This document shows, piece by piece, positions 32,866 to 40,961 of a stretch of DNA of 64,000 nucleotides (position 1 is the stretch's first letter; every line of letters starts with the position of its first letter). The notes below the pieces were generated by a model. That model was given only the letters and a program-made list of their open reading frames with translations. It was not told where the DNA came from and did no database searches. The DNA lies in NCBI GenBank assembly GCA_024280755.1, contig JAJRPN010000016.1:1-64000 (forward strand). The letters run 5' to 3'. The stretch comes from Planctomycetota bacterium (GTDB lineage: Bacteria; Planctomycetota; Phycisphaerae; Phycisphaerales; UBA1924). The translations under genes were made by a program, and so were the position numbers.

Positions 32866-34632
32866 CTAAGGCTGTGCAGACCCCATCTGGTTCTCAATCC
32901 GCTCAAGATCATCCCCCGGCGAGACAACCCGTGTCGGTGCCTGCGATGGCGTTGGCATCGGTGTCGTGCGGAAAAACATCGCATAACCCAACAAGACCAA
33001 CGCCAAAAAAATCGTCCAGATTGCGATGTATCCGATCGAATCACGCACAGCCGCCGGCTTGCCCGCGACAGGTTTCGAGAGCAAGAAGATCCCGCGAGAA
33101 AGCGCAGGCCCGCCTTTGGTTTTTGCAATCTTGTAAACCTCAAGCGAACGCGCCTTGCTCACTCGGAACAAAGTCTCCCAGATCGATTCGATCACTTCGG
33201 CTTCGTCTGCAACATCGATATCGCTGACAAATCCTTGGCCCGGCAAATCGCCTGCAATAGCCTGAGTCGCTGCGGGCACAGCAGGCACGCTTTCTTGAAC
33301 TGGTTTCGCTTCAGACTCTGCGTTGTTTTCTGTTTCTGAATCGCCCGGTGCTTCAACAGTAGATTTGTTTTCGGCCTCAGCTTCAGCGCGAGGTTCTTTC
33401 GCGATTGGCTTAACTTCGGCATCCACAGGCTCAATGTTTTGAGCAATCTTATCAATCGCTTCTTCTTGAAGTTCTTCATTGAGCGAAAGCTGATCTAAGA
33501 GCAGCGAGGGGTCAATCGAATCATCAATGCTCGATGAGTCAATAAAGTCGCCGTTGGCATCTTCAAAATCGCCCATCAACAAATCATCGCCAACATTGGC
33601 GAGGGCATCATCGAGATCACCAAGCCCAAGATCGTCTTCGATCTCGTCTACTGCTTCCTGCGTTTCTTGCTCAACTGAAACCTCCGTTTCAACCAAAGCC
33701 TCGTCGAGAACATCGTCAGCAATCTTATCTATTTCTGTAGCTGTTTCTTCGATCGCTTTAGAAACCTCTTGGGCTTCTTCCACTTCAGTCTGATCAACCA
33801 AAGCCTCTGCTGCGATATCTGACTCAATTTCAATTTCAGATTCAGATTCAGATTCAGATTCAGGTTCAGGTTCTGGATCAGTTTCATCCTCTGCTATCTC
33901 TTCAATCGAGGAATCATCGATTTCGTCAGCAACCTCTTCAGCCAATTCCTCAACATCCACAGGTGTGCTCTCTAGTTCTTCATTGAGCGCATCGAGCATC
34001 TCTTCAAACTCTTCGACATCATCAGCAACCTGAGTCGAGTCAATAACATCTTCCGCTTCCGCTTCTAATGCCCCGTCCTCAACAGACGACTCCGCAATAT
34101 CGGCAATCAAGTCTTCCGACAGCCCCGCGAGAATATCCGCATCAATCGCAGGTTCATGATCTTCATCGATGTCATCAGTCGGTTCTGTTTCAATCTCACC
34201 TTCAACAATCGGCTCATCAACTTCATCTACAGCCGGTTCGTCATCAATAGCTTCGATCGGTTCATCGATCTCGTCGAGTAAATCGCCAATCGCATCTTCG
34301 AGCAAGGCTTCCGCATTTTCAGTCACCGCATCAAGAGCTTCGAGCGCATCATGGCCAACCTCATCAGCAGGCTCATTCTCCGCACCAGGCTGATCCTCTT
34401 CTGTTTCGTCAACAATCCCACCAACCGCATCATCAACCGCATCATCAATTGACTCGACAACCTCCGCGCTCGAATCATCAAGCTCGCCAAGCAGCTCATC
34501 AAGAGACTCGTTCAGCTCCGAGGGCTGAGGATCAGGTTGGGGATCTTCGTGTGTCAATACATCGCCATAATCGTGAATTTCGGCACCAAACTCAAGAGAT
34601 ATCGGCCGTAATCCCACCAATACCTTCTCCAT
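32866..34632 (-). CDS. extremely acidic protein with one C-terminal membrane helix
   Basis: This 588-residue protein is unrecognised. Residues 25-480 are dominated by Asp and Glu with almost no Lys or Arg, mostly as amphipathic E-x-L/D-D-A-like stretches and an (E-S)n/(E-I)n run encoded by GATTCA-type hexamer repeats (about 33830-33870). A more basic segment follows (A-R-S-L-E-V-Y-K-I-A-K-T-K-G-G), then one membrane helix (about 535-554, A-I-W-T-I-F-L-A-L-V-L-L-G-Y-A) and a 34-residue tail with Pro. With no signal peptide it is probably tail-anchored-like with the acidic part in the cytoplasm. It is divergent from rsmE, sharing a 23-base gap. Confidence 0.72.
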   Translation of the reverse strand: MEKVLVGLRPISLEFGAEIHDYGDVLTHEDPQPDPQPSELNESLDELLGELDDSSAEVVESIDDAVDDAVGGIVDETEEDQPGAENEPADEVGHDALEALDAVTENAEALLEDAIGDLLDEIDEPIEAIDDEPAVDEVDEPIVEGEIETEPTDDIDEDHEPAIDADILAGLSEDLIADIAESSVEDGALEAEAEDVIDSTQVADDVEEFEEMLDALNEELESTPVDVEELAEEVADEIDDSSIEEIAEDETDPEPEPESESESESEIEIESDIAAEALVDQTEVEEAQEVSKAIEETATEIDKIADDVLDEALVETEVSVEQETQEAVDEIEDDLGLGDLDDALANVGDDLLMGDFEDANGDFIDSSSIDDSIDPSLLLDQLSLNEELQEEAIDKIAQNIEPVDAEVKPIAKEPRAEAEAENKSTVEAPGDSETENNAESEAKPVQESVPAVPAATQAIAGDLPGQGFVSDIDVADEAEVIESIWETLFRVSKARSLEVYKIAKTKGGPALSRGIFLLSKPVAGKPAAVRDSIGYIAIWTIFLALVLLGYAMFFRTTPMPTPSQAPTRVVSPGDDLERIENQMGSAQP

Positions 34633-34642
34633 CGGCCTGACC

Positions 34643-34648
34643 TATCCT
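34643..34648 (+). promoter_or_regulatory. putative -10 box of a leaderless promoter (rsmE)
   Basis: TATCCT lies seven bases before the rsmE ATG at 34656. The whole intergenic gap to the divergent acidic-protein gene is only 23 bases. Confidence 0.42.
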
Positions 34649-34655
34649 TCCATAG

Positions 34656-35423
34656 ATGCACAACCATCACCAAATCCAGCACCATCTCGTATTCTCGGAC
34701 CTTGCCTCCGCTGCTGTCAACGATCTCATCGAACTCGTCGGCCAAGAAGTTCACCACGCAGTTCGCGTCAAACGCATCAAAGAAGATGCCACAGTGGGGG
34801 TCCTCGACGGCACTGGTACCACCGCCACCGCCACCGTCCACAGCATCGCAGGCTCACGATCCAAACCAACCCTTACCCTCAAAATCGCCGCTCTCGACCA
34901 CCACAAGCCGATTTCTCCTGCTATCGAGGTCTTCGCCGCCCTTCCCAAAGGCGACCGCCTCGACCGCATGATCGATCAGCTCTCCCAGCTCGGTGTCACC
35001 AAGTTCCGCCCGCTCCTGTGCCAAAGATCCCAACGAAAACCAGAAACCGTCCGCATCGATAAACTCGACCGCATCGCCCTCGAAGCCGCCAAGCAGTGCC
35101 ATCGCCCCTGGGTGCTCAATTTCGATAAGCCAATCACATTTGCCGATGCAATCAAAGATCCAGATGCGATTCTTGCCGATGCTTCAGGAAAAAAATCCGT
35201 GCAATATCCCTCGCCCACCCGCGTTGTGCTGCTGATCGGCCCCGAAGGGGGCTGGTCAGACCAAGAGCGGGATCTCCTCGCAACAACCAATGTCCCCATC
35301 GTTCGATTCGGAGTGTTTGTACTCCGAATCGAAGCCGCCGCATGCGCCGCGTCGGCTATTGTTCTCGCAAATGTTCACAGCAAAGTCCAGAAGCCATCGG
35401 CTAACGAAAGACCCATCAAATGA
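34656..35423 (+). CDS. rsmE: 16S rRNA (uracil-1498-N3)-methyltransferase
   Basis: RsmE methylates U1498 of 16S rRNA using SAM. The 255-residue protein has an N-terminal PUA-like beta domain (about 1-75) and a C-terminal SPOUT knot domain. Motifs visible are A-L-P-K-G-D-R-L-D-R-M-I-D-Q-L-S-Q-L-G-V, E-A-A-K-Q-C-H-R-P-W and the cofactor-binding knot L-L-I-G-P-E-G-G-W-S-D-Q-E. The usual final R-I-L-R-x-E-T-A is R-I-E-A-A, slightly divergent. Its TGA overlaps the start of the following cyclase-fold gene by ATGA, an odd pairing of a housekeeping gene with an exported protein. Confidence 0.92.
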   Translation: MHNHHQIQHHLVFSDLASAAVNDLIELVGQEVHHAVRVKRIKEDATVGVLDGTGTTATATVHSIAGSRSKPTLTLKIAALDHHKPISPAIEVFAALPKGDRLDRMIDQLSQLGVTKFRPLLCQRSQRKPETVRIDKLDRIALEAAKQCHRPWVLNFDKPITFADAIKDPDAILADASGKKSVQYPSPTRVVLLIGPEGGWSDQERDLLATTNVPIVRFGVFVLRIEAAACAASAIVLANVHSKVQKPSANERPIK

Positions 35424-36601
35424 ATATTCATTTCAAAAACATCGTCATTATGGTCGGCTTCATTGCATTGGCAACGCCTCTGGTCAACGCCCAAAGCATC
35501 TCCGGCGAGCACAAACGAAAAGCCAAACTCGTTGCAGAACGAGCCATCCAATACCTCGAATCAAGACAAAATCAAAGAACTCTAGGCTGGGACGATGATC
35601 CAGATACACTCGCTCTCCCCGCAATCACCGGGCTCATCGTCCAAGGTCTCATGCTCGATCCAGGTGTCGATGAAAAACACCCACTCGTCATCCAAGGCAT
35701 GCGATACATCCTCACCTACGCCAAAGACGACGGCTCAATTCATGGTGGATCGCTCCCAAGCTACAACACATCCATCTGCATCTCCGCACTCGCAAGCGTC
35801 CGCAAGCCCGAAGCCCTCGACGCAATGCTCGCCGGACAAAAGTTCCTTAAAACACTCCAGTATTCAAACACCAACACCAACAATCCAAACGATCCCGGAT
35901 TCGACGAACCAATCACCATCAACCATCCATACTTCGGCGGCGTCGGCTACGGCAAGCACGGCCGACCAGACCTTTCCAACCTCTCCTTCTTCATCCAAGC
36001 ACTCCACGACACCGGAGTCTCCACCAATGATGCAGCCTACCAACGCGCACTCGTCTTCCTCACACGCGTACAAATGAACGACCAAGTCAACGATATGCCC
36101 TACGCCGACAACTCAGACCAAGGCGGATTCATCTACGCAACCGTACCCAATATCGAATCCGTCGACGGCCCAGTTGGTCAGTCCATGGCAGGCTCGATCA
36201 CCGAAACAACCGCCGACGGCCAAGAACTCACCCGCCTACGCGCCTACGGCTCAATGTCCTACGCAGGGTTCAAATCCCTCATCTTCGCCGACATCGATCC
36301 AGACGATATCCGCATGACCAGCGCATGGAAATGGATCCAAGCCAACTACACACTCGAAGAAAACCCAGGCATGGGCGAACAAGGATACTACTACTACCTC
36401 TGCACCATGGCCCGCGCACTCGACGCCTTCGGCGTCGAAGAAATCAACGGCCACAACTGGCGCGAAGAAATGATCGATAAGATCGTCGAACTCCAGTTCA
36501 CCAACGGCGCCTTCAGAGTCCTCAACCCAAGATGGATGGAAAACAACGACATCCTCATCACCGCCTACGCCCTGATCGCCATCCAGCACGCCGCCCACTA
36601 A
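35420..36601 (+). CDS. exported terpene-cyclase-fold repeat protein
   Basis: This 393-residue protein has a signal peptide (about 1-25, V-N-A-Q). The body is a helical toroid of the prenyltransferase/squalene-oxidase-repeat type, with repeats starting I-Q-Y-L-E-S-R-Q, D-D-G-S-I-H-G-G, F-L-K-T-L-Q and Q-G-G-F-I-Y. No catalytic D-x-D-D is seen and it is exported, so enzymatic cyclisation is unlikely. It is coupled to rsmE by ATGA. It resembles the operon member at 19332-20396 in fold and export but is only distantly similar in sequence. Confidence 0.8.
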   Translation: MNIHFKNIVIMVGFIALATPLVNAQSISGEHKRKAKLVAERAIQYLESRQNQRTLGWDDDPDTLALPAITGLIVQGLMLDPGVDEKHPLVIQGMRYILTYAKDDGSIHGGSLPSYNTSICISALASVRKPEALDAMLAGQKFLKTLQYSNTNTNNPNDPGFDEPITINHPYFGGVGYGKHGRPDLSNLSFFIQALHDTGVSTNDAAYQRALVFLTRVQMNDQVNDMPYADNSDQGGFIYATVPNIESVDGPVGQSMAGSITETTADGQELTRLRAYGSMSYAGFKSLIFADIDPDDIRMTSAWKWIQANYTLEENPGMGEQGYYYYLCTMARALDAFGVEEINGHNWREEMIDKIVELQFTNGAFRVLNPRWMENNDILITAYALIAIQHAAH

Positions 36602-36632
36602 ACCGTACTCCATATTCCAATCTGCTCTTGCC

Positions 36633-36684
36633 CCTCCCTGCGCCCCGCGGGGAGGTGGCCCGACGCAGTCGGGACGGAGGGGTG
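36633..36684 (+). repeat. REP-like two-hairpin unit (divergent)
   Basis: The first hairpin is CCTCCCTGCGCCCCGCGGGGAGG, a variant of the usual stem. The second is GGCCCGACGCAGTCGGGAC-like, keeping pairing with different bases, followed by GGAGGGGTGTC. It lies 31 bases after the stop of the cyclase-fold gene. Confidence 0.65.
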
Positions 36685-36688
36685 TCAT

Positions 36689-36730
36689 GATTCTTTCAAC
36701 GGATACTCCGATTCTTTCAACGGATACTCC
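36689..36730 (+). repeat. 21-bp perfect tandem duplication
   Basis: GATTCTTTCAACGGATACTCC occurs twice without a gap between the two REP-like units of this intergenic region. No function is evident. Confidence 0.85.
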
Positions 36731-36754
36731 CGCACAAAAACAACCTTCTTATCG

Positions 36755-36809
36755 CCTCCCCCGGGCTTCCGGGGGAGGTGGCCGCGTCTTCGCGGGCGGA
36801 GGGGGTCTT
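36755..36809 (+). repeat. REP-like two-hairpin unit
   Basis: A perfect first stem CCTCCCCC/GGGGGAGG around GGGCTTCC-type loop bases is followed by GGCCGCG-TCTT-CGCGGGC and GGAGGGGGTC. It lies 220 bases before the Gly-rich gene; the stretch in between shows no gene. Confidence 0.75.
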
Positions 36810-37028
36810 CTCCTTCTGTCGTCAACTTATATCAAACAAGCCCATTTCTGAGTCACACAAACACAAATATGAGATATGCAGTACAAGGCATATAAAGCAA
36901 ATTGCTATACAATTCGTCCGTATCCCGTTGACAAATCACTCAAATAGCCGATAATAACTACAGCCCACCAGCCCACCAGCCCGGTAGGCGGCTCGGTGGC
37001 TGCGATTATTTCACATTGGAGTATCGAG

Positions 37029-38402
37029 ATGTTTATTCGTTTAAGAACGATGATTTTGGCTGTCGTTGTATTGTTATGTACTGCTGGGGTCTCGTATGCA
37101 GGGTGCGATGGCCCGAACTATCCAGCGGGTTACCCCTTCGGCCAACCCGGGACACCGGCGCATCCAAATGGGCACGATGGCTATCCGGGGGGGCATGCAG
37201 ATAATCCTGTCGCTCCGCATGGTGGGCCGGGAGGCAAAGGTGTCGGGAGTGGAAAGGGTGGCTGTGGGGGTGATGGTGCGAACGGTGGTTCAGGTGGTAC
37301 TGGCGGCGAATCAGGTCCTAACGGTGGTTGCGGCGGAGCCGGTGGCGATGGCGGAGCCAATCCTGGAGGAACCGGCGGCTCGGGAGGAACGGGTGGAGTC
37401 GGTGTAGATTGTGGAGGGGCTGGCGGTGGAGGTGGAAGCGGTACACATGGTGGTGCTGGCGGATGCGGCGGCAATGCCACAGGTCCAGGTTCAGATGGTG
37501 GAGCTGGTGGTAATGGCGGTGCTGCTACGGATGGGATTGGTGGAAACGGCGGTTGCGGCGGGGGCGCGGCGGGGACTGGAGGCTGTGGGGGAAAAGGAGG
37601 TGATGGAGGAAATGTGACGGATAATAATACCGGGAATACAACGGCTCCTGGTATGCCTGGTTTTCCGGGCCAGGGAGATCCAACAGGCGGTCCTGATGGT
37701 GACCCTTGTGATGGTGCTTGGGGAACTGTTGGTCGACGAATAGTTACTGTTTTAGGTGGTTTTGAAATAATGCCTATCAAGCTTGCATTTAATATTGCAT
37801 TTCTTGCAATCACAACAATTGCTGATGATGACACTGCGGGGATTTCAGCGCTTAAGCGAGGGTGGCCCGATCGTGCTGGATCAGAAATCGGACTAGGCAC
37901 ACGGCAGATTCCGCCATATGTATTTGATACAGATGGCATAGAAACATACAAATGTCTTCTTCATCCAAACTCTCTCCTCGGCGACACCATCCGCATCACG
38001 CTCGAAGCTCGAGTAATTGGAAATGCGCCGATCCTACAAATCGATTTCGGTGTCAATGAAGAGTTTGCAACAATCCCATCGGTTCCATTACCGATCGCCG
38101 ACGGCTGGATGAGCTATCAGTTCACCATCGTTCGGCCAGTTGCTGGCGAGCCAATGGGCAAGCATCTCGATATGTTCGCCTACTCAGGACGCGATATCGA
38201 AGTCCGCATGTTCGAAGCCCATGACCTTGGTAAGAAGGGTGATGTAAATCTCGATAATGTGGTCGATCTGCTCGACGCTGCGATTGTGCTTGAAAACTAT
38301 TCACTTACCGGCGATACAAACATCGAGGATGGCGACACCAACCTCGACGGGACCGTCGATACAGCGGATGTACTCAACATTCTCGAAGCAATAGAGGATT
38401 AA
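37029..38402 (+). CDS. secreted Gly/Cys-rich repeat protein with dockerin-like C-terminus
   Basis: This 457-residue protein starts at ATG 37029 after GGAG, with a signal peptide ending near V-S-Y-A-G. Residues about 45-215 are a low-complexity region of G-G-x-G-G, G-C-G-G and G-G-A-G-G units with regularly spaced Cys, similar in look to PE_PGRS or other polyglycine-II-type fibres. About 215-395 is a beta-rich domain with I-R-I-T-L-E-A-R-V. The end (G-D-V-N-L-D-N-V-V-D-L-L-D... D-G-D-T-N-L-D-G-T-V-D-T-A-D-V-L-N) holds two calcium-loop dockerin-like repeats. It is probably an extracellular structural or adhesive protein; the Cys pattern allows disulphide crosslinks. Confidence 0.8.
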   Translation: MFIRLRTMILAVVVLLCTAGVSYAGCDGPNYPAGYPFGQPGTPAHPNGHDGYPGGHADNPVAPHGGPGGKGVGSGKGGCGGDGANGGSGGTGGESGPNGGCGGAGGDGGANPGGTGGSGGTGGVGVDCGGAGGGGGSGTHGGAGGCGGNATGPGSDGGAGGNGGAATDGIGGNGGCGGGAAGTGGCGGKGGDGGNVTDNNTGNTTAPGMPGFPGQGDPTGGPDGDPCDGAWGTVGRRIVTVLGGFEIMPIKLAFNIAFLAITTIADDDTAGISALKRGWPDRAGSEIGLGTRQIPPYVFDTDGIETYKCLLHPNSLLGDTIRITLEARVIGNAPILQIDFGVNEEFATIPSVPLPIADGWMSYQFTIVRPVAGEPMGKHLDMFAYSGRDIEVRMFEAHDLGKKGDVNLDNVVDLLDAAIVLENYSLTGDTNIEDGDTNLDGTVDTADVLNILEAIED

Positions 38403-38424
38403 TCAACTCTTATTGAAAACTCAG

Positions 38425-38466
38425 GAGCCGATCGTCGCGTACAACCGCCACGATCGGCTCTTTTTT
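38425..38466 (+). terminator. intrinsic terminator
   Basis: An 11-bp perfect stem GAGCCGATCGT/ACGATCGGCTC with a 14-base loop is followed by six T. It lies 22 bases after the Gly-rich gene. Confidence 0.9.
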
Positions 38467-38535
38467 ACGCACACTCTGCATCACTCCCCCTATAATCCCC
38501 AACTCCCATTCATTTACTCACATAAGGAATCCGTC

Positions 38536-40080
38536 ATGCCAACCGCCACCCTCCCCAAGCACTACACCGACCTCATCGCCCTCCAACGCGAAGCCGGCAC
38601 CCTCACCTCCATCGCTGCCAACATTTCATGGGATCAAGAAACCTACATGCCCGCAGGCGGCGCAGTTGCAAGAGCCGAGCAAACCTCGCTCCTCGCAGGC
38701 ATCATCCACGAACGCAACATCAGCTCCAAGCTCGGCGATCTCCTCGCCCAGTGCGAAGCCGATGCAGACCTCAGCGACGACTCAACCCCCGAAGGTGCAT
38801 CCCTCCGCGAGATGCGTCGCGACTACGATCTCTCCACCAAACTCCCAACCGACCTTGTCAAGGCCTTGGCCCTCGCCCAGTCCACCGCCCAAGAAACCTG
38901 GAAAAAAGCCCGAGCCGACAACGACTTCCCATCCTTCGTAACCGACCTCACAAAGGTCCTCGATCTCACCCGCGAAAAGGGCGAGTGCTATGGCTACAAA
39001 GAAGGTGGCGAGGTCTACGACGCACTCATCAACGAATACGAACCAGACACCACCGCCAAAGAAATCGAAGCCGTCTTCACACCACTCCGCGATCGACTCT
39101 CCGCATTCATCGCCGATCTCACCGCCAACGGCACCGCCCCCAAGGTCGACTTCCTCCACCGATCAATCCCCGTAGAAAAACAACACGCGTTCGGCCAAGC
39201 AATCACCGCACAACTCGGATTCGATTACAACACCGGCCGCCTCGATGTCACCACCCATCCATTCTGCTCCGGGTTCGGGCCAGGCGATACCCGCATGACC
39301 ACCCGCTACGAACCCACCAACTTCCCCGACGCCGTAGGCTCAACCATGCACGAATGCGGGCACGGGCTTTACGAGCAAGGCTTGCCCAAAATTAAAAATG
39401 AGTCCGGCAACCTCTTCGGCACACCACTCGCCGCCGCGGTCTCGCTGGGCATCCACGAATCACAATCACGCATGTGGGAAAACATGGTCGGGCGTGGCAA
39501 ACCATTCTGGAATTGGGCACTCCCCGTCGCAAACAAACACTTCGACGGTGCATTCAATGACATCGACCTCGATACCTTCGTCAAATCAATGAACACCTGC
39601 ACCCCGTCCTTCATCCGCGTCGAATCCGACGAATCAACATACAACCTCCATGTCATGCTCCGCTTCGAACTCGAACGCGCCATGATCTCCGGCGACCTCG
39701 CCATCAAAGACCTCCCCGCCGCCTGGAACGAAAAAATGAAATCCTTCCTCGGGCTCGATGTCCCAAGCGACACCGTAGGCTGCCTCCAAGATGTCCACTG
39801 GTCCTTCGGGTTGGTCGGCTACTTCCCGACCTACACCCTGGGCAACCTCTACGCCGCCCAAATGTGGGAAACCATCAACGAAGCAATCCCCAACCTCGAC
39901 GCACAAATGGCCAAAGGCGAGTTCTCCGCTCTACTGTCCTGGCTCCGTGAAAACATCCACCAACACGGCCGCCGCTACTCCGCAGCCCAACTCTGCCAAC
40001 GCTCCACCGGCAAACCATTGGACGCCGCCCCCCTCATGCGCCACCTCGAACGCCGCGTAAAACCCGCCTACAACATGTAA
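38536..40080 (+). CDS. M32-family metallocarboxypeptidase (Taq type)
   Basis: This 514-residue zinc carboxypeptidase has the active-site H272-E-C-G-H276 within S-T-M-H-E-C-G-H-G-L-Y-E-Q-G, and N-E-S-G-N and E-S-Q-S-R-M-W-E-N segments after it, as in M32 enzymes that remove C-terminal residues in the cytoplasm. The fold is entirely helical and the length is standard. The ATG at 38536 follows AAGGAA at the right distance; the long open frame upstream lies over a terminator and is not coding. A TATAAT hexamer at 38490-38495 is a good -10 candidate for a conventional leader. No signal peptide. Confidence 0.92.
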   Translation: MPTATLPKHYTDLIALQREAGTLTSIAANISWDQETYMPAGGAVARAEQTSLLAGIIHERNISSKLGDLLAQCEADADLSDDSTPEGASLREMRRDYDLSTKLPTDLVKALALAQSTAQETWKKARADNDFPSFVTDLTKVLDLTREKGECYGYKEGGEVYDALINEYEPDTTAKEIEAVFTPLRDRLSAFIADLTANGTAPKVDFLHRSIPVEKQHAFGQAITAQLGFDYNTGRLDVTTHPFCSGFGPGDTRMTTRYEPTNFPDAVGSTMHECGHGLYEQGLPKIKNESGNLFGTPLAAAVSLGIHESQSRMWENMVGRGKPFWNWALPVANKHFDGAFNDIDLDTFVKSMNTCTPSFIRVESDESTYNLHVMLRFELERAMISGDLAIKDLPAAWNEKMKSFLGLDVPSDTVGCLQDVHWSFGLVGYFPTYTLGNLYAAQMWETINEAIPNLDAQMAKGEFSALLSWLRENIHQHGRRYSAAQLCQRSTGKPLDAAPLMRHLERRVKPAYNM

Positions 40081-40109
40081 ACGCATCAGCAATCCTGCCC
40101 ATTCTTGTC

Positions 40110-40165
40110 CCTCCCCCGTCCCGACGGGGGAGGTGTCCGCGTCTTCGCGGACGGTGGGGGTCTTT
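40110..40165 (+). repeat. REP-like two-hairpin unit
   Basis: Stem 1 is CCTCCCCCGTC/GACGGGGGAGG-like. Stem 2 is the perfect hairpin GTCCGCG-TCTT-CGCGGAC, followed by GGTGGGGGTC. It lies 29 bases after the M32 gene. The 40166-40292 stretch shows no gene. Confidence 0.75.
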
Positions 40166-40292
40166 TTCTTTCTGGCCGTGGCATAGGCGTGATCCTTTGT
40201 ATATGGATGCCACGAGTTTATTCGCTATTATTCAATACTCACTCGGGCCCACTCATATCATCAATAAACGAGTTCGCCTCCGCGATCGATGC

Positions 40293-40895
40293 CTACATAT
40301 CCGCGATCAAAGCCGCGATCTCGTTCTCAAGATCCATCAGCGTCGAATCCAAAGAAGCAATCGCCCGTGCGTTCAGATTATGCTTTAAAAACAGTACCTG
40401 ATCATTAAACGCCGCCAACACCGGCTGCATCTTCGATTCAGCTTTCCGCATCGAATACAACACATCGTTAAACCGTGATTTGGTCTCGTCAAGCTGACGA
40501 GCCGAAGCGTTGCGGAGCGAATCGGTCGAATACTCATTGAGTTCAACTTCCCATTCCTTAAACAACGCCGTGCCCACACGATCAACAGCCGTAATCTTCG
40601 AACTCACCTTCTCTGCCCGAGACTTTGACCGATCATACTTTGATTTGAGCCGTTTGTACGCCCCCTCAAGCTCGCCGCCATCGAAGCCAGACAACGCTTT
40701 GAGTTCATCGAGTGTCGTCGCAAACTGCTCCTTGGCAGCCTCCTGCGAATCACGCGCATCATCCACACGATCGACCAACTGCTCACGCTTTGGAGTCCCC
40801 ATCTTCTCACGAATCGCAATCCCCGTCGACGAACACGCCGGCAAGATGGTCACAGCAGGAAGCAGAAAAGCGATAAAAATCAAGATCGTGCGCAT
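40293..40895 (-). CDS. DUF2959-family lipoprotein
   Basis: This 200-residue protein has a lipoprotein signal with lipobox L-P-A-C at about residue 21. The rest is a long helical coiled coil with the family hallmarks R-E-Q-L-V-D-R-V-D-D-A-R-D-S-Q, F-D-G-G-E-L-E, F-K-E-W-E-x-E-L and the strongly conserved end V-L-A-A-F-N-D-Q-V-L-F-L-K-H-N-L-N-A-R-A. The function of DUF2959 is unknown; it is an outer-membrane or periplasm-facing coiled-coil protein. GGAGA lies ten bases before the ATG, and TAGAAT at about 40928-40933 (minus) may be its -10 box. Confidence 0.88.
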   Translation of the reverse strand: MRTILIFIAFLLPAVTILPACSSTGIAIREKMGTPKREQLVDRVDDARDSQEAAKEQFATTLDELKALSGFDGGELEGAYKRLKSKYDRSKSRAEKVSSKITAVDRVGTALFKEWEVELNEYSTDSLRNASARQLDETKSRFNDVLYSMRKAESKMQPVLAAFNDQVLFLKHNLNARAIASLDSTLMDLENEIAALIADM

Positions 40896-40961
40896 GGTTC
40901 AAGTCTCCGTAAGTTGACTCCATTCTACACCCAATCCACGCATGCTGCCGATACACAGACC

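Noticed and set aside
37181..37951. Pro-rich minus-strand frame opposite the Gly-rich gene
   Set aside because: A mirror of GGX codons read as Pro; the plus strand has the signal peptide, ribosome binding site and terminator.
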